14,253 nt of DNA from CAXBYZ01 sp043826085 (GTDB taxonomy: Bacteria > Patescibacteriota > Microgenomatia > UBA1400 > CG1-02-47-37). The position numbers were made by a program, and so were the translations under genes. The stretch is from assembly GCA_043826085.1 (NCBI GenBank), contig JBDRQW010000002.1, forward strand, positions 1-14,253. Direction: 5' to 3'. A model generated the notes under the pieces. The model did not search any database. It was not told the DNA's origin and saw only the letters and a list, made by a program, of their open reading frames with translations. Shown here piece after piece: positions 6,273-12,496 of this stretch; position 1 is the first letter of the stretch, and every line of letters begins with the position of its first letter.

Positions 6273-6303
6273 ATATCAACAGCTTACATTAAAAATAATC
6301 CAA

Positions 6304-6380
6304 GGACGGTTAGCTCAGTTGGTTAGAGCGCTACATTGACATTGTAGAGGTCACAGATTCGAGTTCTGTACCGTCCACCA
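6304..6380 (+). tRNA. tRNA-Val (anticodon GAC), CCA encoded
   Basis: A complete cloverleaf: acceptor GGACGGT (6304-6310) with ACCGTCC (6370-6376), D-stem GCTC/GAGC, anticodon stem CTACA (6331-6335) with TGTAG (6343-6347), loop TTGACAT placing GAC at 6338-6340, T-stem ACAGA (6353-6357) with TCTGT (6365-6369) and loop TTCGAGT, discriminator A and CCA (6378-6380). All stems pair fully. It reads GTC/GTT valine codons. It borders the AT-rich minus-strand operon, and the next coding region starts only 15 bases after it. Confidence 0.97.
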
Positions 6381-6395
6381 ACCTGCCCCCAAACT

Positions 6396-7892
6396 ATGTC
6401 TCAAACTACCATTCCTATCACAATTGCCAAATCCCACTTAACCGCTATTGGCGAACGACTTTATAGTCACAGCTTGGACTTAGTCCGAGAATTAGTCGCC
6501 AATGCTTATGACGCCGACGCTTCCTTGGTTAAAATCAACCTCACCCCCGACTCGTTAACCATTCAAGACAATGGTCAAGGCATGAACAGAGATGGACTCA
6601 AACAATACTTTACCATTGGTTCAAATTTCAAAAAACAACACCCCGTCTCCGAAAAATTCAAACGTCAGCGAATCGGCGAATTCGGTATCGGTAAGTTTGC
6701 CGTTCTTTCTATCTGCGATCGTTTCGAGCTCTTCACTCAAAAAGATAGCTACTCAGCTACCGTTATTTTTGATCAAGCTGACTTCGAACAAAAACACAGT
6801 TGGAATCTCCCGATTATTGAGCAAAAAAACAAAAATAAAAAGGGTTTAACCCGCATTACTCTTATTAGCTTAAAATACCCCTTGGATGAAATCGCACTGG
6901 AAAAGCGTCTACGCCAACAACTGCCTTTATCCGAACCCAATTTCTCAGTTTTATTAAACGATATTCAACTCAAACGCCAATTTATTCCCGGTAAACGATT
7001 TAAAGTAAGCCAGCAAACCAAGTTTGGCTCTATCAATGGGGAAATTATTATTTCCGCTCTAATACTTCCCAAAGAAGACGTCGGCATCAGCATCAATGTC
7101 AAAGGAATGAGTATTAAAAGAAGTTTTTTGGGTCTGGAAAAATCCCATCACATTGCCCTTAACCGTTTAACCGGCGAAATCCGAGCTGACTTTCTTCCTT
7201 TAAACACCGCCCGCGATAACTACCTTGTTAAAAGTCAGGAAGCGGAGATTTTTCACCAAGCCATCAAACGACATTTATCTCGTATCGCCAAATTTATCAG
7301 AAAACAAAAACAAACCCGAGCCGATAAAAAAGCCGATCAATCTCTCTCCGAAGCTTTAAGTAAAGTCAAAAAGGCTCTCACCAAAAACAAAGACATTTTT
7401 CTCTTAAATGATCTACCCTTATTTAACCAAGAAACTTCTAAAAATGAGGCTATGAAAGATGCTGTCGGTTCCGGAATCTTCACTCAAAAACTGGGCAAGA
7501 AAAAAGGTTCTCTGGCTAAATCCGCCAAGCTACCCGGAGAGATCACCAGAAAAATGAAGCCGGAAATCCGTTATCGAGTCAAAACCATCTTAAAAGATCA
7601 AAAACGTTTGGTCAAACGCCTAAAAATTGGTGGCGTCAATATCGTCTGCAGTTTATCTCGTTTGGGCGAAGATCAACCGGAAAGCTTTACTGAAGGTGGC
7701 GTCATTTTCGTCAACCGCGATCATCCTTTATTCAAACAAACCGGCTCCTCCACTGAGCTCTCAACCTTTCATCTGGCAAAGTTAATCACTCAAGAAGTGG
7801 TTATGCTAACTGAACCTGTCGATATTCGCCAAGCTTATGAATGGCAATCTCGACTGCTCACCGATGCTTTAGTTGGTAAATCAAAAGCCTGA
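6396..7892 (+). CDS. GHKL-family ATPase (Hsp90/gyrase B/MutL-like ATP-binding fold)
   Basis: 498 residues, with an N-terminal Bergerat-fold ATP site: N-box E32-L-V-A-N36-A-Y-D39 (Glu as general base, Asn for Mg), G1 box D58-N-G-Q-G-M63 and G2 box R92-I-G-E-F-G-I-G-K100. A following domain (to about 290) resembles the second domain of MutL/Hsp90-like proteins, and GEIRADFLPLNTARDNY (about 265-280) resembles the conserved Arg-containing segment seen in such stand-alone ATPases. The rest is basic and helical (about 290-420) with a C-terminal region of unknown function. No partner domain (kinase, nuclease, topoisomerase) was recognised, so the cellular role is not known; chromatin-like or chaperone-like roles are both possible. 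There is no SD and no promoter between it and the tRNA 15 bases upstream, so it is probably cotranscribed with the tRNA. Confidence 0.82.
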   Translation: MSQTTIPITIAKSHLTAIGERLYSHSLDLVRELVANAYDADASLVKINLTPDSLTIQDNGQGMNRDGLKQYFTIGSNFKKQHPVSEKFKRQRIGEFGIGKFAVLSICDRFELFTQKDSYSATVIFDQADFEQKHSWNLPIIEQKNKNKKGLTRITLISLKYPLDEIALEKRLRQQLPLSEPNFSVLLNDIQLKRQFIPGKRFKVSQQTKFGSINGEIIISALILPKEDVGISINVKGMSIKRSFLGLEKSHHIALNRLTGEIRADFLPLNTARDNYLVKSQEAEIFHQAIKRHLSRIAKFIRKQKQTRADKKADQSLSEALSKVKKALTKNKDIFLLNDLPLFNQETSKNEAMKDAVGSGIFTQKLGKKKGSLAKSAKLPGEITRKMKPEIRYRVKTILKDQKRLVKRLKIGGVNIVCSLSRLGEDQPESFTEGGVIFVNRDHPLFKQTGSSTELSTFHLAKLITQEVVMLTEPVDIRQAYEWQSRLLTDALVGKSKA

Positions 7893-7898
7893 TTTTTT

Positions 7899-7907
7899 TG
7901 TTACAAT
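7899..7907 (+). promoter_or_regulatory. Extended -10 promoter of the toxin-antitoxin/thrS operon
   Basis: TGTTACAAT (TGn plus TACAAT) ends 8 bases before the ATG at 7915, predicting a leaderless mRNA. No good -35 is seen at 16-18 bases, which suits an extended -10 promoter. It probably drives the genes from 7915 onward. Confidence 0.6.
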
Positions 7908-7914
7908 ACCCTAA

Positions 7915-8208
7915 ATGATCACCAAAACCATTTTAAACACCATCAAAACTATTCTTTTCAAAAAACTAGATCAAAAAAAAGATAAAGCTTTTATCTTTGG
8001 CTCTTGGGCAATAGGGAATAATCGTAAATTCTCAGATATTGATATAGGTATCGAGTCAACCGATCCTAAACTTAATAATATTATCATGAATCTAAAAGAA
8101 GATTTCGAAAAATCGGATTTACCCTACATGGTTGATCTGGTTAATTTTAAAGACACCACCAAACAATTCAAGCAAGTTGCCAAACAAAAGACAATTAGTT
8201 TAAACTAG
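7915..8208 (+). CDS. mntA: MntA-type minimal nucleotidyltransferase (antitoxin)
   Basis: A 97-residue MNT-fold protein. It contains the complete GSX10DXD signature: G29-S30, ten residues, then D41-I-D43 (FGSWAIGNNRKFSDIDIG); the two Asp bind Mg. The next gene encodes a HEPN protein of the partner type, 4 bases downstream. In characterised pairs of this family, the nucleotidyltransferase adenylylates a tyrosine of the HEPN toxin and so neutralises it. The length is typical of stand-alone antitoxins, without insertion or tail. The start is supported by an extended -10 box 8 bases upstream; no SD. An HI0073-like label would be equally fair, since the toxin/antitoxin roles are assigned from family knowledge only. 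Confidence 0.87.
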   Translation: MITKTILNTIKTILFKKLDQKKDKAFIFGSWAIGNNRKFSDIDIGIESTDPKLNNIIMNLKEDFEKSDLPYMVDLVNFKDTTKQFKQVAKQKTISLN

Positions 8209-8212
8209 TTAT

Positions 8213-8596
8213 ATGACCAAACTTCAAGCTCAATACAAAGATCTAAAAAAAGCTCTCAAAAGACTCAAAGAAGCATTAAAACAAAAAGCGACTGAAATGA
8301 ACCGCGATGCTTCTATTCAACGTTTCGAATTTACCTTTGAAATGAGCTGGAAACTAATGCAGTCAATTGCCAAAAACAACAATATTAACCTCTATGGAGT
8401 CAAATCAATCATCCGAGAAGCAGCCAAACTAAACCTAATTGATAACCCTATTGAATGGTTCGATTTCCTGGAAAAGAGAAATCAAACCGCCCATACCTAT
8501 AAAAAAGAAGTTGCCAAAGAAATTTATTCAACAATCAAAAAATTTCCCAATCTTGTCAACAAACTCATAAAAGACACCAAGGCCCACATTAACTAA
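8213..8596 (+). CDS. hepT: HepT/HI0074-family HEPN protein (toxin, RNase)
   Basis: A 127-residue all-helical HEPN protein of the nucleotidyltransferase substrate-binding (HI0074) type. The first helix is Lys-rich (about 3-28); SIQRFEFTFEMSWKLMQ (34-50) and VKSIIREAAKLNLI (63-76) match the family pattern. The active-site motif RX4HXY is intact as R89-N-Q-T-A-H94-T-Y96. In studied HEPN toxins the Arg and His cleave RNA and the Tyr is the site adenylylated by the MNT partner, so this copy looks functional. It starts 4 bases after the mntA stop and ends 4 bases before thrS, without SD. The pair is thus embedded at the head of a translation operon. Some HI0074 proteins may not be toxins, so activity is inferred. 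Confidence 0.85.
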   Translation: MTKLQAQYKDLKKALKRLKEALKQKATEMNRDASIQRFEFTFEMSWKLMQSIAKNNNINLYGVKSIIREAAKLNLIDNPIEWFDFLEKRNQTAHTYKKEVAKEIYSTIKKFPNLVNKLIKDTKAHIN

Positions 8597-8600
8597 CAAT

Positions 8601-10373
8601 ATGTCCCAAGATAAACTTACTATTTTAAGAAACTCAACCGAACATATTCTGACCATGGCCATGGAAGAACTCTACGGCCAGGATAAAATTATCAAAGCCA
8701 TGGGTCCGGCCACAAATGACGGCTTCTACTTTGACTTCGATTCAAAAAAGTCTTTAAAAATTTCAAAAGATTACTTCCCTCAAATCGAAAAACAAATACA
8801 AAAGCTTATCCAACTTAATCTACCCATTACTACTAAATTCGTTTCCGAAAAAATCGCTCGAGAGATGTTTAAAGATAATAAATATAAACAAGCTTGGATA
8901 GACGAAATCATCACCAAAGATAAAAAAATTCGCATCGTCACTATTGGAGAGAAGGGGACTGGCCACTACTTTCCGGACATCTGCAAAGACAATCACTTAA
9001 AATCTACCGGAACCATCAAAGCCTTCAAGCTTTTATCAATTGCCGGCGCTTACTGGCATGGCGACGAAAAAAACAAAATGCTGACCAGAATTTACGGCAC
9101 CGCCTTTGAATCTAAACAAGATCTAAAAAAACATCTCTGGCAGTTAGACGAAGCCAAAAAACGAGATCACCGCAAACTGGGTAAAGAACTTGACCTTTTT
9201 GTCATCAGCGATGATATTGGTAAGGGTCTTCCCTTGCTCACCCCTAACGGAACCGTCATTAAAAACCAAATTTTAGCATACGAACGTGAACTGGAAAACA
9301 AAGCCGGTTTTCAAGAAGTCACCACTCCTCATATAGCTAAAAACGATCTATACAAACGCACCGGCCACTGGCAACACTACAAAGACGTTATGTACGCTCC
9401 ATTTGGAATTGATGACGAAACTTATGTCTTAAAACCGATGAACTGCCCACACCACTACATGATCTATGAGTCCAAACCAAGAAGTTATAAAGATCTGCCT
9501 ATTCGACTATCAGAACCCGGTACTTGTTATCGATATGAAAAAACGGGAGAATTAAGTGGCTTAACCAGAGTCAGGGCCTTAACCATCGATGATGGTCATA
9601 TTTTAATGACTGAAGATCAAGTCGAAGCAGAATTTGACCTTTGTATTGACATGGTTATTAAAATGTTCAAGAGTTTTGGTTTAAATAACTACTCGGTTAG
9701 ATTGTCTCTTAATGATCCTGATGACAATCTTAAATACATTGCTGACCCAAAAATTTGGAAGCTAGCCGGAGAAAAACTAAAAAAAATCGTTAAAAAAAAC
9801 AAACTAAAATGTGAAGTTGCCACCGGAGAAGCCTCTTTCTACGGCCCCAAAATCGACTTTATGGTTAAAGATGCTATTGGCAGGGAATGGCAAATGAGCA
9901 CTCTTCAACTAGACCTATTTATGGCCAAACGCCTAGGTTTAACCTACACAGATAAAGATGGTCAGAAAAAACATCCTATCATTCTTCATCGAGGCCTAAC
10001 CGGATCTTTAGAAAGAACCTTGGGATTATTAATAGAACACTTTGCCGGCGCTTTTCCGGTCTGGTTATCTCCAGTTCAGGTCACTATAATCACTATCTCT
10101 GATAAACAAAATAAATACGCTAAAGAAGTGGTTGACACCCTCAAAGAAGAGGGGATTCGAGTTTCTCTCGATGACCGCTCCGAAACCCTAGGCTCAAAAA
10201 TTCGAGATGCCGAAACTCAAAAAACTCCTTACGTTTTAATAATTGGAGACAAAGAAGTTGTCACTAAAAAAGTATCCATCAGACAAAGAAAAATTGGAAA
10301 TATTGGTACCTCAACCATAAATAAATTTATAGAAAAAATTAAACAAGAGATTGAAGATAAACTCATTAACTGA
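8601..10373 (+). CDS. thrS: Threonyl-tRNA synthetase lacking the N-terminal TGS domain
   Basis: Class II aminoacyl-tRNA synthetase charging tRNA-Thr; 590 residues against 642 in E. coli. The product starts directly at the editing domain (LTILRNSTEH), so the TGS domain is absent. In the editing site the HSxxH histidine pair is N11...H15: the first His is Asn, while C128 and H132 (CKDNH) are kept. The catalytic core (about 195-480) keeps the zinc ligands C282 (KPMNCPHH), H333 (DDGHIL) and H463 (LHRGLTGS), motif 2 (CYRYEKTGELSGLTRVR) and motif 3 (GSLERTLGLLIEHFAG). The anticodon-binding domain is about 490-590. It starts 4 bases after the hepT stop with no SD. Identity is certain from the core motifs; the effect of the editing-site change is unknown. 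Confidence 0.97.
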   Translation: MSQDKLTILRNSTEHILTMAMEELYGQDKIIKAMGPATNDGFYFDFDSKKSLKISKDYFPQIEKQIQKLIQLNLPITTKFVSEKIAREMFKDNKYKQAWIDEIITKDKKIRIVTIGEKGTGHYFPDICKDNHLKSTGTIKAFKLLSIAGAYWHGDEKNKMLTRIYGTAFESKQDLKKHLWQLDEAKKRDHRKLGKELDLFVISDDIGKGLPLLTPNGTVIKNQILAYERELENKAGFQEVTTPHIAKNDLYKRTGHWQHYKDVMYAPFGIDDETYVLKPMNCPHHYMIYESKPRSYKDLPIRLSEPGTCYRYEKTGELSGLTRVRALTIDDGHILMTEDQVEAEFDLCIDMVIKMFKSFGLNNYSVRLSLNDPDDNLKYIADPKIWKLAGEKLKKIVKKNKLKCEVATGEASFYGPKIDFMVKDAIGREWQMSTLQLDLFMAKRLGLTYTDKDGQKKHPIILHRGLTGSLERTLGLLIEHFAGAFPVWLSPVQVTIITISDKQNKYAKEVVDTLKEEGIRVSLDDRSETLGSKIRDAETQKTPYVLIIGDKEVVTKKVSIRQRKIGNIGTSTINKFIEKIKQEIEDKLIN

Positions 10374-10379
10374 TACAAT
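10351..10379 (+). promoter_or_regulatory. Internal promoter of infC within the end of thrS
   Basis: TTGAAG (10351-10356, four of six) and TACAAT (10374-10379, five of six) lie 17 bases apart, and TGA before the hexamer makes an extended -10. The ATG of infC at 10390 is 11 bases after the -10, leaving a leader of only a few bases. This would let infC-rpmI-rplT be expressed apart from thrS. Confidence 0.55.
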
Positions 10380-10389
10380 TACCTCTGTT

Positions 10390-10917
10390 ATGAAAAAATA
10401 CTACAAAATAAATCAATATATTGACGCCGTGGAAGTCAGAGTAATCGACGCTCAAGAAAAGCAAATCGGGGTCATGACCCGTGACGAAGCTATCTTTAAA
10501 GCCCGTCAACAAAAAATGGATTTGGTTTTAGTCGCAGACAAAGCCAAACCTCCGGTAGTCAAGATTATTAACTTTGCCAAGTTCAAGTACCAGCAACAAC
10601 AAGATATTAAGAAAAGCAAAAAACAAACCAAAGCCACCGGCCAAAAAGAAATTAGATTCACTCCATTTATTGCCCAAAAAGATTTTGAAACCAGACTAAA
10701 AAGATCTCAAGAATTTTTAGAGGATGGACATAAAGTTAAACTTACAGTAAAATTCACCGGTCGCCAAATAACCAGAAAAGAATTTGGTTTTGAACTTTTA
10801 AAAAAGGCTGCTAATAATCTAGTCGAGTTTGGTACTCAATCATCTGAACCAAAACTTCAGGGTAAACTTCTCTGGATTATTATCACTCCACTAAAGAAGA
10901 AGAAGGCTACTAAATGA
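10390..10917 (+). CDS. infC: Translation initiation factor IF-3
   Basis: 175 residues, normal for the family. It binds the 30S subunit and controls start-codon choice and subunit splitting. The N-domain (1-65) has VRVIDAQEKQIGVMTRDEAIFKA and LVLVADKAKPPVVKIINFAKFKY, matching the family signature around E. coli PPVCRIMDYGKF. A Lys-rich linker (about 66-84) leads to the C-domain (85-170) with KEIRFTPFIAQKDFETRLKRSQEFLEDGHKVKLTVKFTGRQ. The ATG at 10390 is chosen because the frame upstream lies inside thrS, the family begins here, and a promoter ends 11 bases before. A longer reading from 10351 would overlap thrS by 23 bases and is unlikely. There is no rare ATT/ATC start of the kind used for autoregulation in E. 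coli. The stop overlaps the rpmI start (ATGA). Confidence 0.95.
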   Translation: MKKYYKINQYIDAVEVRVIDAQEKQIGVMTRDEAIFKARQQKMDLVLVADKAKPPVVKIINFAKFKYQQQQDIKKSKKQTKATGQKEIRFTPFIAQKDFETRLKRSQEFLEDGHKVKLTVKFTGRQITRKEFGFELLKKAANNLVEFGTQSSEPKLQGKLLWIIITPLKKKKATK

Positions 10918-11114
10918 AAAATAAAATTAAAACTAGAAAGTCTGTCTTAAAAAGATTTAAGGTCACCAAAACCGGCAAAGTTACTCGTCGTGGCGCCCAA
11001 AATAGACATCTAAAAGCCAATCGATCAAAGCGTAATGCCAGAAGAGGCAAGGTACCAAAAAATGTTACCGGCAAATTCGCAACTAAAATTAAAAAAATGC
11101 TAGCTTTAAAATAA
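10914..11114 (+). CDS. rpmI: 50S ribosomal protein L35
   Basis: 66 residues, strongly basic, with the L35 pattern KTRKSVLKRFKVTKTGKVTRRGAQNRHLKANRSKRNARR. It is part of the large subunit. The ATG overlaps the infC stop by four bases (10914-10917); AAGG 7 bases upstream inside infC could be a weak SD. The order infC-rpmI-rplT is the widely conserved bacterial cluster. Confidence 0.96.
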   Translation: MKNKIKTRKSVLKRFKVTKTGKVTRRGAQNRHLKANRSKRNARRGKVPKNVTGKFATKIKKMLALK

Positions 11115-11118
11115 ACAT

Positions 11119-11460
11119 ATGAGATCAAAAACAGGTACCATCAGAAAACAAAGACACAATAAAATTCTAAAACTTGCCAAGGGTTATAGAATGACTCGTT
11201 CCAAAGTTTACAAGATGGCCAAGCAAGCAGTCTTGCATGCCGGCCAATACGCTTACCATGGTAGAAAATTAAGGAAAAGAGACTTTAGAACACTTTGGAT
11301 CCAAAGAATCAACGCCGCTTTATCAGAAACAGGTATCACTTACTCAAAGTTTATTAACAAACTAAAAACCAACAAAATTGAGCTTAATCGAAAAATTATG
11401 GCTGACTTAGTTGTCAACCACTCAAAAGTTTTCTTTAAAATCGTCGATAAAGTAAAGTGA
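11119..11460 (+). CDS. rplT: 50S ribosomal protein L20
   Basis: 113 residues; binds 23S rRNA and is essential for assembly of the large subunit. Family landmarks: a basic N-terminal extension with RHNKILKLAKGYRMTRSKVYKMAKQAVLHAGQYAYHGRKLRKRDFRTLWIQRINAAL, then the globular domain with GITYSKFINKLKTNKIELNRKIMADLVVNH. It starts 4 bases after rpmI without SD. In E. coli L20 represses its own operon through a leader RNA mimic; the infC leader here is too short to hold such a structure upstream of infC. Confidence 0.97.
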   Translation: MRSKTGTIRKQRHNKILKLAKGYRMTRSKVYKMAKQAVLHAGQYAYHGRKLRKRDFRTLWIQRINAALSETGITYSKFINKLKTNKIELNRKIMADLVVNHSKVFFKIVDKVK

Positions 11461-11464
11461 TTCA

Positions 11465-12493
11465 ATGCAATCAAATTTATTAAATCTTAAAAACCAAGCT
11501 CTGGCTTTAATTAGCGAAGCCAAAGATCAAAAAGAAATTGAAAGGTTCAGGGTAGAGTATCTCGGTAGAAAAGGTCAAGTTAATCAAATCCTAAAATCAT
11601 TGCCAAACTTAGATCCCCAAGAAAAAGCTACTCTGGGTAGAACCGCCAACGAGCTAAAACAAGCCATCGAGGAAGCTATAGAAACCAAATTAGAATCTTT
11701 AAACAACTCACCTCAGGAAAAATGGCAAGATTGGACCGCTCCCGGTCAAAAAATTAAAATTGGACATCTTCACCCCATTACTCAGGCAATAAAAGAAATT
11801 TCCGATATTTTCAGTCGAATTGGCTTTACTCGAGTTAGATATCCCGAAATAGACTGGGATTGGTATGTTTTTGAGTCTTTAAACATGCCGGAAAACCACC
11901 CAGCCAGAGACGAATGGGAAACCATCTTCATCGACGCTCCTCCTCACAAAAAAATGGGTAAAATGGTCTTAACCACTCATACCTCTAATGGTCAAGTTAG
12001 AGAAATGGAGAGGGTTAAAAAGGCGCCCATTCGAATGCTAAACTTGGGTAAGTGCTATAGAAGACAACAAGATGCCACTCACACGGTCATGTTCCATCAG
12101 TTTGAAGGCTTAGTTGTTGATAAAAATATCTCCATTCCTAATCTTAAGGGTACTCTTGATTACTTTGGTAAAGAATTCTATGGCCCCGATATTAAATCCA
12201 GAATCAGACCATTTAACTTTAAATTTACCGAGCCTTCATTTGAAGTTGACTTCACTTGCACCGCATGTAAGGGTAAGGGTTGCCGATTCTGTAAATCCGG
12301 TTGGGTCGAGGTCGGTGGTGCTGGCATGGTTCATCCTAGCGTTTTAAAAGCCGGAAATATTGATCCTGACAAATATTCTGGTTTTGCTTTCGGTTGGGGA
12401 GTAGAGAGAGTTTTAAGACTCAAACCCGACCTAAACATTGACGATATCCGCTTACTTTATTCTTCAAATATTGAGTTTTTAAATCAATTTTAA
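11465..12493 (+). CDS. pheS: Phenylalanyl-tRNA synthetase alpha subunit with a four-Cys cluster
   Basis: Catalytic alpha chain of the (alpha-beta)2 enzyme, 342 residues. An N-terminal helical hairpin (about 1-85) that contacts tRNA precedes the class II core: HPITQAIKEI (103-112), NHPARD, THTSNGQVREM (171-181), motif 2 with KCYRRQQDATHTVMFHQFEGLVVD (197-219) and motif 3 GFAFGWGVERVLRL (307-319). Between the strands before GGAGMVHP it carries C265-x2-C268-x4-C273-x2-C276, a likely zinc-binding knuckle that E. coli PheS lacks and that some other bacterial PheS proteins have (from memory). It starts 4 bases after rplT with no SD and is followed after 3 bases by pheT. No leader peptide precedes it, unlike E. 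coli pheST. Confidence 0.96.
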   Translation: MQSNLLNLKNQALALISEAKDQKEIERFRVEYLGRKGQVNQILKSLPNLDPQEKATLGRTANELKQAIEEAIETKLESLNNSPQEKWQDWTAPGQKIKIGHLHPITQAIKEISDIFSRIGFTRVRYPEIDWDWYVFESLNMPENHPARDEWETIFIDAPPHKKMGKMVLTTHTSNGQVREMERVKKAPIRMLNLGKCYRRQQDATHTVMFHQFEGLVVDKNISIPNLKGTLDYFGKEFYGPDIKSRIRPFNFKFTEPSFEVDFTCTACKGKGCRFCKSGWVEVGGAGMVHPSVLKAGNIDPDKYSGFAFGWGVERVLRLKPDLNIDDIRLLYSSNIEFLNQF

Positions 12494-12496
12494 TCT

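Noticed and set aside
10351..10389. Longer N-terminus for IF-3
   Set aside because: Would overlap thrS by 23 bases, includes the promoter, and adds residues that do not match the family.
10910..11128. Open frame of 72 codons on the minus strand over rpmI
   Set aside because: Hydrophobic only because it is antisense to the Lys/Arg-rich L35 gene.
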